Shown piece by piece: positions 46,516 to 54,736 of a DNA stretch of 64,000 nt. Below the pieces are notes generated by a model that was given only the letters and a program-made list of their open reading frames with translations, made no database searches and was not told where the DNA came from. Numbering within the stretch: position 1 is the stretch's first letter; every line of letters begins with the position of its first letter. The DNA is from JBOGOC01 sp050747525 (GTDB lineage Bacteria > Acidobacteriota > Polarisedimenticolia > JACPZX01 > DASXTC01): positions 38,746-102,745 of the forward strand of contig JBOGOC010000001.1 in assembly GCA_050747525.1 (NCBI GenBank). The letters run 5' to 3'. Made by a program: the position numbers and the translations under genes.

Positions 46516-47190
46516 TCAGGTCATGCGGGGAGCGTGGCGGGCTGCTTCGGCCGGCATGTCGCTCAGACGCACGTTGGTGAGGCCCCGCAGGCAGAGCCCC
46601 AGACCCGTGAGAGCGGCCAGCTTTCCGGCGAACCGTCCATTAGCCATGCCGGCGACGCCCAAGGAGAGACCCGTCAACACGGCGCACAGGCGCTCCGCGG
46701 GCTTCCAGTGGCCGTGCGACCTCCGCAGCTCCACCGCCGTGTAGGGAACGCGATCATCCGGGTCCACGACCAGATCGCGCTCGTCCACGTGGCGGACTCC
46801 GCGGATCGAGGCCACCGTGCGGTGCAGCTTCTCCCTGTCCCGGTTCGGAACGTGGCCGGTTACGCTGACCTGTCCCTGATCGGCCTCGATCCGGATCCAG
46901 GAGGGGTGGGAGACGGATCGCCCCAGCCGCGAACGGACCCGGCTCTCCAGCACGTCGTCGGACACGTCCTCTTCCGCCGCGCAGACCGAGAGCAGACCGG
47001 CCCACCACCCCCGCGCCCTGTGGCTCACGTCGGAACTGGTTGCGCGAGCCCCTTCGCGCAGCTGGTGCCGGTAATGGGCGAGCTTGTCTTTCATGACCGA
47101 ACGGCGCCGGTTGCCCGTGCTTGGATCGAACAGGTACATGAGCGTCGCGCCAACGCTCATGCCGAGGCAAAGTCCCGCCAGCTTCTTCAT
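46516..47190 (-). CDS. BON-domain membrane-associated protein
   Basis: 224-residue protein with an N-terminal hydrophobic stretch (LAGLCLGMSVGATLMYLFDP) and a YtxH-like basic segment. A BON domain around residues 85-145 includes QGQVSVTGHVPNRDREKLH and HVDERDLVVD. A C-terminal hydrophobic region (about 165-215) may be two membrane segments, resembling DUF2892-type ends. The ATG at 47190 is preceded by GGAAGGTAACGAC. It heads the stress operon with DUF6496, Hsp20 and baeRF3 and is divergent from trpS. The exact membrane topology is not certain. Confidence 0.75.
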   Translation of the reverse strand: MKKLAGLCLGMSVGATLMYLFDPSTGNRRRSVMKDKLAHYRHQLREGARATSSDVSHRARGWWAGLLSVCAAEEDVSDDVLESRVRSRLGRSVSHPSWIRIEADQGQVSVTGHVPNRDREKLHRTVASIRGVRHVDERDLVVDPDDRVPYTAVELRRSHGHWKPAERLCAVLTGLSLGVAGMANGRFAGKLAALTGLGLCLRGLTNVRLSDMPAEAARHAPRMT

Positions 47191-47323
47191 GTCGTTACCT
47201 TCCCGGGTTCGAGACCCTGTTGGATGAACCTGACACCTCACCTGATCGTGCATGGTGCGTGCCATGCCGGCGGCGTCCGGAAATCCCGACGTGCTAGTCT
47301 GATGGTCCCTCAGGAGGGCAGGC

Positions 47324-48337
47324 GTGGACGCAAAGAAGCGGATCCTCACGGGTGATCGGCCCACCGGAAAGCTCCATCTCGGACACTACGTCGGGACGCT
47401 GGCCAACCGGGTGAAGCTCCAGCAGACCTACGAGTGTTTCTTCCTGGTGGCGGACCTGCACATGCTCACCACCCGCGTGGAGCCCGAAGCGCTGAAGGAA
47501 ACATCGCGAAACGTGCGCGACATCGTGATGGACAACCTCAGCGTGGGGATTGATCCGGACCGATCGACCTATTTCGTACAGTCGCTGGTGCCGGAGATCT
47601 CCGAGATCCAGCTTCTCTTCTCGATGCTGGTCACCGTGCCGCGCCTGCAGCGCGTCCCCACACTCAAGGAGGTCATGCAGGACCTGCACGTGGAGCAGCC
47701 GTCACTGGGGCTGTTGTCGTACCCGGTGCTGCAGGCCGCCGACATCCTGTGCGTGCGGGCCCACCTCGTTCCGGTGGGCAAGGACCAGGCGTCGCACCTG
47801 GAGGTCACCCGCGAGATAGCGCGCCGGTTCAACACGCTGTATGGCGAGGTCCTCCCCGAGCCCGACACGCTCATCGGCGACGTGCCCACGCTGGTGGGGA
47901 CCGACGGCCAGGCCAAGATGAGCAAGAGTCTCGACAACGCCATCTACTTGTCCGACGATGCGAAGACCGTGGAGCGCAAGGTGCGGGCCATGTACACCGA
48001 TCCCAACCGCGTGCGGGCCGACATCCCCGGCAAGGTGGAGGGGAACCCGGTCTTCGTCTACCACGACGCGTTCAACACCGACGCGGCGGAGGTGAACGAC
48101 CTGAAGGAGCGCTACCTCAAGGGAGCCGTGGGCGACGTCGAGGTCAAGAAGAAGCTGGCGGCCGCCATCAACCGCTTCCTCGATCCGATCCGCGAGCGGC
48201 GCGCCGAGCTGGAGAAGCGGCCCGACCTGATCGAGGACGTGCTGGCCACCGGCAGCGCCCGGGCTCAGCGCGAGGCCGCGCTCACTCTTCAGCTGATGAA
48301 AGACGCGATGGGGTTGGGGTCGAAGCGGAGCGGGTGA
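47324..48337 (+). CDS. trpS: Tryptophanyl-tRNA synthetase
   Basis: 337-residue class I aminoacyl-tRNA synthetase charging tRNA-Trp. The HIGH-like signature is KLHLGHYVG and the KMSKS motif GQAKMSKSLDNAI. The length is normal. The start is GTG at 47324 with AGGAGGGCAGGC upstream. Its last 56 coding bases overlap antisense with the end of the 2-oxoglutarate dehydrogenase gene. Confidence 0.97.
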   Translation: MDAKKRILTGDRPTGKLHLGHYVGTLANRVKLQQTYECFFLVADLHMLTTRVEPEALKETSRNVRDIVMDNLSVGIDPDRSTYFVQSLVPEISEIQLLFSMLVTVPRLQRVPTLKEVMQDLHVEQPSLGLLSYPVLQAADILCVRAHLVPVGKDQASHLEVTREIARRFNTLYGEVLPEPDTLIGDVPTLVGTDGQAKMSKSLDNAIYLSDDAKTVERKVRAMYTDPNRVRADIPGKVEGNPVFVYHDAFNTDAAEVNDLKERYLKGAVGDVEVKKKLAAAINRFLDPIRERRAELEKRPDLIEDVLATGSARAQREAALTLQLMKDAMGLGSKRSG

Positions 48338-50768
48338 ACGCGAGGCGCAGCAGCGCCTCCTGCTCCAGCGCGTGCGCGCGCGCCGAGCCTGTGGCCGGGC
48401 TGGCGCTGGCCGAGCGCGACACGGTGAGGACCCGGCGCCCCGCCAGCCGCTCGAGCCGGGGCCTCGCGTACGACAGCCCTCCCATGTTGGCCGGCTCCTC
48501 CTGCACCCACACGATGGTGGGAGTGCTCCCGAGTCGGCGCAGCACAGCCTCCAGCTCGGCTTGGGGGAACGGATAGAGCTGCTCCAGCGCCACGATGGCG
48601 GTGCCGGCCTGCCCTCGCCGCGCGCGCTCCGCGCGCAGCTCGTGCACCACCTTGCCGGAGGCCACCAGCAGCCGATCGGCACCGCCCTGCACGTCGTCAT
48701 CGTCCAGCACGGGCTGGAACCGCCCCGTGAGGAACGCCTCGCGGGGAGAGGCGGCCGGCGCCGCGCGCAGCATCCCCTTGGGGCTGAGCACCACCAGAGG
48801 CTTGCGCCACGTGCGCAGCGCCTGGCGCCGCAGCAGGTGGAAGTACTGGGCGGCGGTGGTGGGCTGGGCCACCTGCATGTTGTCCTCCGCCGCGAGCTGC
48901 AGGAACCGCTCGGGACGGGCGCTGGAGTGCTCGGGCCCCTGCCCCTCGTAGCCGTGCGGCAGCAGCATCACCAGCCCGGAGATCAGGTCCCACTTGTCCT
49001 CGCTGGCGCTCACGAACTGATCCGTGATCGACTGGGCCCCGTTGGCGAAGTCGCCGAACTGCGCCTCCCAGATGACCAGGGCCTCGGGATAGTCGCGGCT
49101 GAAGCCGTACTCGAAGCCCATCACGGAAGCCTCCGACAGCGGCGAATCGTGCACCTCGAACCAGGCCTGCCCCTCGTGCAGGTGGGACAGCGGCACGTGC
49201 TCGCTCTCGTTCTGCTGGTCCACGAGCACCGCGTGGCGCTGGTTGAAGGTGCCGCGGCGGCAGTCCTGCCCGGTCAACCTGACCGGCGTGCCGTCCCACA
49301 GCAGCGAGCCGAACGCCAGGGCCTCGGCCATCGGCCAGTCGACCGGCCTGGTCCCCATCCCCATCTCCAGCCGCTGCGCCATCCCGCGCGCCACCTTGGG
49401 ATGCACGTGGAAGCCTTCGGGGATCGCCGACAGCGCGCGCCCGATGCTCTCCATCCTGTCACAGGTGATCCCCGTGTCGATCTCCATGTCCGGACGGTGC
49501 GGGCCTCCCGTGTAGGGATCCCAGTAGGACGGCAGCTGGCGCAGGACCGGCTTCTGCTTCATGGCGCGCCCTTCCGCCTGCTCGCGCCCGAACCGCTCGA
49601 TGATGGCGGCCTCCATCCGCTCCAGATCGGCGTCGCTCGCCCCCGCCGAGGCCGCCCACGCGCGATGCAGCGGGGGACGCGACTCGATCGCGCGGTACAG
49701 GAGCGGCTGCGTCGCCGTGGGGTCGTCCACTTCGCTGTGGCCGTAGCGGCGGAATCCGATCAGGTCGATCACCACGTCGCTCTCGAAGCGGCCCCGGTAG
49801 TCGGCGCCCAGGGATCCCGCGCGGTGCACGGCGAGCGGGTCCTCGCCGTTGACGTGCAGGATCGGGATGTCCAGACGCCGGGCCACGTCGGTGGCGAATC
49901 GCGAGGAGTGAAGGACGGGCGGCGTGGCGGTGAATCCGATCAGGTTGTTCACCACGACGTGCACGGTCCCGCCCACCGTGTAGCCGGGCAGCCCCGCCAT
50001 GTTCAGCGTCTCGGCGGCGATCCCCTGCCCCGCCAGGGCGGCGTCGCCGTGGATCAGGATGGGAACCACGCGGCGCGGCCCCGAGGTCCCCAGCCGCTGC
50101 TGGCGCGCCCGCACCCTGCCCACGACAATCGGATCGACCGCCTCGAGGTGGCTGGGGTTGGAGACCAGGTGCAGGTGCAGCACCGCCCCCGAGGAGGTGG
50201 TGTAGCGCCCCGTGGCGCCGACGTGGTACTTCACGTCGCCGCTCCCCAGGACACTGCGCGGGTCGGCGTCCTCGAATCCAGCGAAGAGCAGCGCCGGCGG
50301 CACGTTCACGATCTCTTCCATGACCGTGAGACGTCCACGGTGGCTCATGCCGATGAGGGCCACCTGCACACCGCGCGCGGCCAAGCCCTCCAGCACGGCG
50401 TCCAGCAGCGTGACCAGGGCGGCGGCCCCTTCCAGCGAATAGCGCTTGGTGCCGACGTAGCGCGCGTGCAGGAAGCGCTCGAACAATTCTGCCCGGGCCA
50501 GGCGCTCCAGCAGGCGGGCCGGCTCGGGGACGGCCACCACCGGCTCCTCCATGCGTGCCGCGAGCCAGGCGCCGCGGTCCGCGTGCCTCATGTGCATGAA
50601 CTCGGCGCCGATCGGGCCGCAATAGAGAGCGCGCCAGCGATCGGCCTGCGGCCCGGCGAGCGAGTCCAGCTCGGGATGCGGCATGGGCTTCAGGCGTCCC
50701 AGGGGATCCAGGTCCGCCTGCAGGTAGCCCCACCGCCGGAACGAGTCGGCGACCGTATCGGTCGTCAT
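48282..50768 (-). CDS. sucA: 2-oxoglutarate dehydrogenase E1 component
   Basis: Thiamine-diphosphate-dependent E1 subunit of the TCA-cycle 2-oxoglutarate dehydrogenase, 828 residues and shorter than the usual 900-930. The N-terminus (SFRRWGYLQADLDPL) lacks the extra E2-binding extension. GMSHRGRLTVM, GDAALAGQGIAAETLNM (the TPP/Mg region), HVVVNNLIGFT and the FEYGFSRDYPEALVIWEAQF block are intact. No sucB or lpd gene lies nearby, so the rest of the complex must be elsewhere. The last 56 bases are antisense to trpS. Confidence 0.95.
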   Translation of the reverse strand: MTTDTVADSFRRWGYLQADLDPLGRLKPMPHPELDSLAGPQADRWRALYCGPIGAEFMHMRHADRGAWLAARMEEPVVAVPEPARLLERLARAELFERFLHARYVGTKRYSLEGAAALVTLLDAVLEGLAARGVQVALIGMSHRGRLTVMEEIVNVPPALLFAGFEDADPRSVLGSGDVKYHVGATGRYTTSSGAVLHLHLVSNPSHLEAVDPIVVGRVRARQQRLGTSGPRRVVPILIHGDAALAGQGIAAETLNMAGLPGYTVGGTVHVVVNNLIGFTATPPVLHSSRFATDVARRLDIPILHVNGEDPLAVHRAGSLGADYRGRFESDVVIDLIGFRRYGHSEVDDPTATQPLLYRAIESRPPLHRAWAASAGASDADLERMEAAIIERFGREQAEGRAMKQKPVLRQLPSYWDPYTGGPHRPDMEIDTGITCDRMESIGRALSAIPEGFHVHPKVARGMAQRLEMGMGTRPVDWPMAEALAFGSLLWDGTPVRLTGQDCRRGTFNQRHAVLVDQQNESEHVPLSHLHEGQAWFEVHDSPLSEASVMGFEYGFSRDYPEALVIWEAQFGDFANGAQSITDQFVSASEDKWDLISGLVMLLPHGYEGQGPEHSSARPERFLQLAAEDNMQVAQPTTAAQYFHLLRRQALRTWRKPLVVLSPKGMLRAAPAASPREAFLTGRFQPVLDDDDVQGGADRLLVASGKVVHELRAERARRGQAGTAIVALEQLYPFPQAELEAVLRRLGSTPTIVWVQEEPANMGGLSYARPRLERLAGRRVLTVSRSASASPATGSARAHALEQEALLRLAFTRSASTPTPSRLSSAEE

Positions 50769-50847
50769 GGCGCCTCCGTGAATGGCTTCATGTGAGGCGG
50801 CATGATTTCACGGGCGCATGGACGGCGCAAGCGGCCGGCCGGCTTAC

Positions 50848-52152
50848 TCACCGGCCGCGGAACACGACGCGGCCCGGCTCGCGCCTCACCGAAGCCACCG
50901 CCTCCTTCAGGGCCGTCACCGCCGGCCCGACCCCCCGAAGGGTATCCAGCTCGAGGCGGCTCACACCATCGCCATGCACGGCGAGCCAGGAGTTGAGGAT
51001 GGAGGTCTCGCGATCCTGGCCGCGGGGCGCCCCGCCCGTCCGGGCGCGGGAGAGCGCCCGGACCAGCAGGCGCCTGGCGGCGGGGAGCCCCCCGCCACGC
51101 GGGCCGATGGCCACGTGCCCCAGGTACCGCCCCTCGCGCACGACCACCACGCTCACGGCCGCGCGTCCCCGGCACGGCAGCAGCAACGCCCAGGCCCTGG
51201 ACGTGTCGTACGTGGCCGGGCGCTCGTGCACCTGCTTCTGCACGTTGCCGGGCGGGTTGCGCCGCGCGATCAGCCGGGCTTCCGCAAGGAGCGCTTCCAG
51301 CTCCGAACCTTCCTCGCGGTGCTCGACGCGTGCCACCTGGTCGATGAACCGATCGCCGTGCCCGGGCCCTGCCCGGCGCGCCGCGTACGACGAGACACGG
51401 CGCCTGAGATCGCGCGCCTTCCCTACGTAGAGCAGCCTGCCACGCCCGTCGAGAAGGCGGTAGGTCCCCGGTCCGGAAGGAAGGCTGCGCACGTCTTCCG
51501 GATGAACCGACCAGGCGGGGGCGCGGGCGTCAGTCTCCGGACGGGCCGCATCGGCGGCCAGGGCCTCCGCGCTTCGCAGGCAGGCCGCCATGGCGAGGGC
51601 GGTGCTGCGCGCATCCTCCGCATCGCTCCATCGGATCCCCAGAGCCGCGGCCGCCTCGGCCAGCCCCGACGCTCTCTTCAGGCGCACCCGCCCGCGCAGG
51701 GTGGCACGCAGGGTGGTCACACCGCCCGGGACCGGAAGGCGCGACCGCCTCAGCCAGGCCCGAAGGGGGAGGCCGTCGCGCCTGGCGTCGAGCACCACCA
51801 TCTCCATTGCCTCCATGCCCTCGGCCGCCTCTTCGGGCCGGAGCAGCCGCGCCCCCTCGCGCTCGTCGGCCACGGCCAGCACGACGGCGCCGCTCGCGGG
51901 GTCGGGGACCGCGGCCACCCTGCGCATGGCGCCACCGGCGGGCGTGTGCGCGGGGGCCGACCACCCCTCGGCCTGCCGATAGGTCAGCCCCTCAGGCTCC
52001 AGGACCGGGGCCATCAGGCGGGTGGCCTGCGGCTCGGCCAGCGGAGCCATCTTGAGGAACATCTCCATGAGCCGGGCGCTGGAGACGGGCTGGCCCTGCT
52101 CGATCAGGAAGGCGCGGACCCGCGCCGACAGGCCCTGCTGGCGGCGCTTCAT
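50848..52152 (-). CDS. GIY-YIG nuclease-domain protein with degenerate DnaQ-like domain
   Basis: 434-residue protein. Residues about 1-60 look like a small winged-helix region. Residues about 75-220 resemble a DnaQ-type exonuclease fold in sequence order (DARRDGLPLRAWL matching the HNxxFD block and SDAEDARSTALAM matching the HxALxDAxxT block), but the DxE acidic motif is replaced by PDPAS. Residues about 238-330 are a UvrC-type GIY-YIG domain: GTYRLLDGRGRLLYVGKA, then AEARLIARRNPPGN with the metal-binding Glu. The family is the DnaQ/UvrC-like fusion; DNA-repair involvement is inferred. It lies downstream of a 187-base gap that diverges from the molybdenum enzyme. Confidence 0.78.
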   Translation of the reverse strand: MKRRQQGLSARVRAFLIEQGQPVSSARLMEMFLKMAPLAEPQATRLMAPVLEPEGLTYRQAEGWSAPAHTPAGGAMRRVAAVPDPASGAVVLAVADEREGARLLRPEEAAEGMEAMEMVVLDARRDGLPLRAWLRRSRLPVPGGVTTLRATLRGRVRLKRASGLAEAAAALGIRWSDAEDARSTALAMAACLRSAEALAADAARPETDARAPAWSVHPEDVRSLPSGPGTYRLLDGRGRLLYVGKARDLRRRVSSYAARRAGPGHGDRFIDQVARVEHREEGSELEALLAEARLIARRNPPGNVQKQVHERPATYDTSRAWALLLPCRGRAAVSVVVVREGRYLGHVAIGPRGGGLPAARRLLVRALSRARTGGAPRGQDRETSILNSWLAVHGDGVSRLELDTLRGVGPAVTALKEAVASVRREPGRVVFRGR

Positions 52153-52339
52153 GGTGCGCTCCCACCCATCGTGGCGCGCAGATTGTGCCTGCCGTGGATG
52201 GAGGCCTGTTTAAACACCCGAAGACTCCAAACCGAGGTGAAAGAAGCACCTTCGCGCACGAGGAACAATCTCCGCGCCACGATGGATCAGGGTACACGAG
52301 GCTGGCCATCCGGCGCGTTCCTGGTGATACCCTGCCGCC

Positions 52340-52903
52340 ATGGAGCAGGTGCCGCCCGGCCAGACCGTCACGCAGAAATGGCCCGTTCTGACCACCGGAC
52401 AGACACCGGAGGTCTCCGTCGACGACTGGCGCCTGCAGATCACGGGGCACGTGGAGCGGCCCGTGACCATGTCATGGAAGGACCTGCTCGCCCTGCCGGC
52501 GGCGCGGGTCACGTGCGACATGCACTGCGTGACCCGCTGGAGCAAGCTGGGCAGCGAATTCGAAGGGGCGCGCGTGCGCGACGTGCTGTCGGCCGCGCGG
52601 CCGGCGGCGTCGGCTCGCTTCGTGATGGCCCACTGCTACGGCGGGTACACCACGAACCTGCCGCTCGACGAGCTCATGGGTGACGACGCGCTGCTGGCCT
52701 ATCGCTACGAAGGTCGGCCCCTCGAGGTCGACCATGGCGGCCCGTGCCGCCTGCTCGTCCCCAAGCTTTACCTGTGGAAGAGCGCCAAGTGGGTGAACGG
52801 CCTCGAGCTGATGGATCAGGACAAACCCGGCTTCTGGGAGAGGGGCGGCTACCACATGAACGGTGACCCGTGGAAAGAGGAGAGGTACGGATGGGCATGG
52901 TGA
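52340..52903 (+). CDS. Sulfite-oxidase-like molybdopterin oxidoreductase
   Basis: 187-residue compact molybdopterin-binding domain of the sulfite-oxidase-like (YuiH-type) family. The molybdenum-ligand Cys sits in CDMHCVTRWSKLG. The DHGGPCRLLVPKLYLWKSAKW block is diagnostic. No haem or signal peptide is seen, so it is probably cytoplasmic; the substrate is unknown. Its last 13 bases overlap the next gene, suggesting coupling with the hydrolase and queF. Confidence 0.9.
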   Translation: MEQVPPGQTVTQKWPVLTTGQTPEVSVDDWRLQITGHVERPVTMSWKDLLALPAARVTCDMHCVTRWSKLGSEFEGARVRDVLSAARPAASARFVMAHCYGGYTTNLPLDELMGDDALLAYRYEGRPLEVDHGGPCRLLVPKLYLWKSAKWVNGLELMDQDKPGFWERGGYHMNGDPWKEERYGWAW

Positions 52904-53775
52904 ACAGGATCTGCTCGATGGCGATGCTGGGGGCGGCTCTGGGTATCTGTCTCGCGGCGCTTCTGGCCGGCCTGTCGCCGGGACTCATCTCGCGCCTTTC
53001 GTCCTCGAGCCTCGCAGCACCGGCCGGCCTCGCAGCACCGGCCGGCCTGGCCGCCCCGGCCGGCAACGACCCCGCCATGCGCTCCATGTCCGCAGGCGGC
53101 CTCACCACCATGACGGCCGGCGAGACCGAGCTGCGCGTCTACAGGAGGTCACCGGCGGGTGAAGGGACGTGGCCCGCCGTCGTCGTCCTGCCGGACGGAT
53201 GGGGGCTGACGCAGACCTTCCAGCGCGCCCTTGATCGGATGGCCGACCGCGGATTCATCGTGGTGGCGCTCGACATCAGCGGGGGCAAGGTGGCCCGTGA
53301 CGCAGACAAGGCGCGCGAGATGGGGATCCTGGTGAATCAGGAGAGCGCCATCGAGGGGACCATGGCCCTCGTCCACCACCTGAAGTTCCAGAGAGAGGTC
53401 GGAGATCACCGGGTGGGCATCCTGGGCTTCGGCGCGGGCGCCGGCATCGCGCTGCGTGCCGCGATGCGCAGCGACGAGACCTCGGCGCTCGCCGCGGTCT
53501 ATCCCACCGCCACTCCTGACGCCGGGGCTCTGCGCCGGGTGGCGTGCCCGATCCTGGCGGTGTTCGGTGGAAGCGACACCCTCATCCCTAAGCCCACGGC
53601 GGAGGCGTTCCGCGCGACTCTGGAAGAGGCCGGGCGCACCGCGGACGTGAGGATCTACGACGGGGGGGGCCACGGCTTCATGAACGAGGACGCCCCGGAC
53701 CACAACGCCGCGGTCGCGGCCGATGCCTGGTCGCTGGTGACCTCGTTCCTGCAGGACAGGCTGCAGGGAAGGTGA
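52891..53775 (+). CDS. Dienelactone-hydrolase-family protein lacking the nucleophile
   Basis: 294-residue exported alpha/beta-hydrolase of the dienelactone hydrolase family. A hydrophobic N-terminal segment (LGAALGICLAALLAGLS) is followed by a six-residue repeat LAAPAG x3. The fold shows VVVLPDGWGL, an ISGGKVARD segment, and Asp in SDTLIPKP and His in GHGFMN of the usual triad. The nucleophile elbow reads GFGAGAG instead of the Cys-containing GFCFGG, so the catalytic Cys is missing. It may have lost activity or use another residue. GAGGAGAGGTACGG precedes the ATG. It overlaps queF by TGATG. Confidence 0.75.
   Translation: MGMVNRICSMAMLGAALGICLAALLAGLSPGLISRLSSSSLAAPAGLAAPAGLAAPAGNDPAMRSMSAGGLTTMTAGETELRVYRRSPAGEGTWPAVVVLPDGWGLTQTFQRALDRMADRGFIVVALDISGGKVARDADKAREMGILVNQESAIEGTMALVHHLKFQREVGDHRVGILGFGAGAGIALRAAMRSDETSALAAVYPTATPDAGALRRVACPILAVFGGSDTLIPKPTAEAFRATLEEAGRTADVRIYDGGGHGFMNEDAPDHNAAVAADAWSLVTSFLQDRLQGR
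53011..53064 (+). repeat. 18-bp direct repeats encoding LAAPAG
   Basis: Two identical 18-base units (53011-53028 and 53029-53046) and a diverged third (53047-53064) lie inside the hydrolase gene and encode three LAAPAG hexapeptides just after the membrane segment. Slippage of this short repeat would lengthen or shorten the linker without breaking the frame. Confidence 0.75.
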
Positions 53776-54125
53776 TGACGACCCGGCCGGTGCGCGAGCT
53801 CGAGACCTTCCCGAACCCCAGCCCCGGCCGGGACTACGAGATAGCCTTCGACTGCCCCGAGTTCACCTGCCTGTGTCCGCGCACGGGCCAGCCCGACTTC
53901 GCGACCATCCGCATCCGCTACGTCCCCGACCGGCTCTGCGTGGAGCTGAAGTCGCTCAAGCTCTACCTCTGGTCGTTCCGCGACGAAGGGCACTTCCACG
54001 AGGCGGTGACGAACCGCATCCTGGACGACCTCGTGGCCGCCGTGGCTCCCCGCCGCATGACCATCACCGGTCAGTTCAACGTGCGCGGCGGCATCACCAC
54101 CGTGGTCACCGCCTCGCACCCGTAG
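53775..54125 (+). CDS. queF: NADPH-dependent preQ0 reductase
   Basis: QueF reduces 7-cyano-7-deazaguanine to preQ1 in the queuosine tRNA-modification pathway. 116 residues, the small-form length. Active-site Cys lies in CLCPRTGQPDFA, and the QueF motif is ELKSLKLYLWSFR. The start is ATG at 53775 in a TGATG overlap. No other queuosine gene and no preQ1 riboswitch is nearby. Confidence 0.96.
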   Translation: MTTRPVRELETFPNPSPGRDYEIAFDCPEFTCLCPRTGQPDFATIRIRYVPDRLCVELKSLKLYLWSFRDEGHFHEAVTNRILDDLVAAVAPRRMTITGQFNVRGGITTVVTASHP

Positions 54126-54128
54126 AGC

Positions 54129-54710
54129 TCACTTACCGGGCCAGCCCCAGCCCAGCAGCAGCCCGCCCTGAAGCCCGCCCGCCTGCACGTCCACGTCGAA
54201 CAACTCCACTTCGCCCGTGGACCACCGCAGCGACACCCCGATGTTGAACCGCGATCCCAGGCGCCAGAAGATCCCTCCGCCGGCCCACAGGCCCAGCGTG
54301 GAATCCGAATCGTCCACGTCCCCACCGAACGGGCCCTCCACCTCGAGGGCCCCGGAGAGCAGACTCGGCCCGCCTCCCACGTACGGGTGCACGCCGTTGA
54401 AGTCCCAGATCTTGCGGACCCCTATCGCCAGCTCGCTGGTCGCGGTGTTGATGTCGAACCCGGCTTCCTCCTCCGAAGAGCCCGCGAAGTACGGATCGAT
54501 GGCGATCATCACCGGCCATCCTGTCTGGCCGATGGAGATCTCCGCGCCGAACACAAATTGATCGTCCACCGGCTCCCAGTCGTCCTCGTCGAGCTGCTTG
54601 AATCCCAGATAGAAGTTCGCATGTCCTTCCGCCTCCGCCAGGGCGGGCCACGCCCCGGCCGCGAGCAGCACGGCCGACAGCACGATCCAGCGAACCGAGA
54701 GATTCCGCAT
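54129..54710 (-). CDS. Small outer-membrane-type protein
   Basis: 193-residue exported protein with signal peptide WIVLSAVLLAAGAWPALA. The mature part is rich in alternating aromatic and glycine strands (YLGFKQLDEDDWEPV, VHPYVGGGPSLLSG, GLWAGGGIFWRLGSRFNIGVSL) as in an eight-stranded porin-like (OmpW/OmpA-type) barrel. The function is unknown. The ATG at 54710 has AAGGAGGGAACGG upstream. It follows the NCS2 permease gene by 26 bases and converges on queF. Confidence 0.72.
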   Translation of the reverse strand: MRNLSVRWIVLSAVLLAAGAWPALAEAEGHANFYLGFKQLDEDDWEPVDDQFVFGAEISIGQTGWPVMIAIDPYFAGSSEEEAGFDINTATSELAIGVRKIWDFNGVHPYVGGGPSLLSGALEVEGPFGGDVDDSDSTLGLWAGGGIFWRLGSRFNIGVSLRWSTGEVELFDVDVQAGGLQGGLLLGWGWPGK

Positions 54711-54736
54711 CCGTTCCCTCCTTTGCGACGCTTGCA

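Noticed and set aside
53760..53775. preQ1 riboswitch before queF
   Set aside because: queF overlaps the hydrolase stop codon, leaving no leader.
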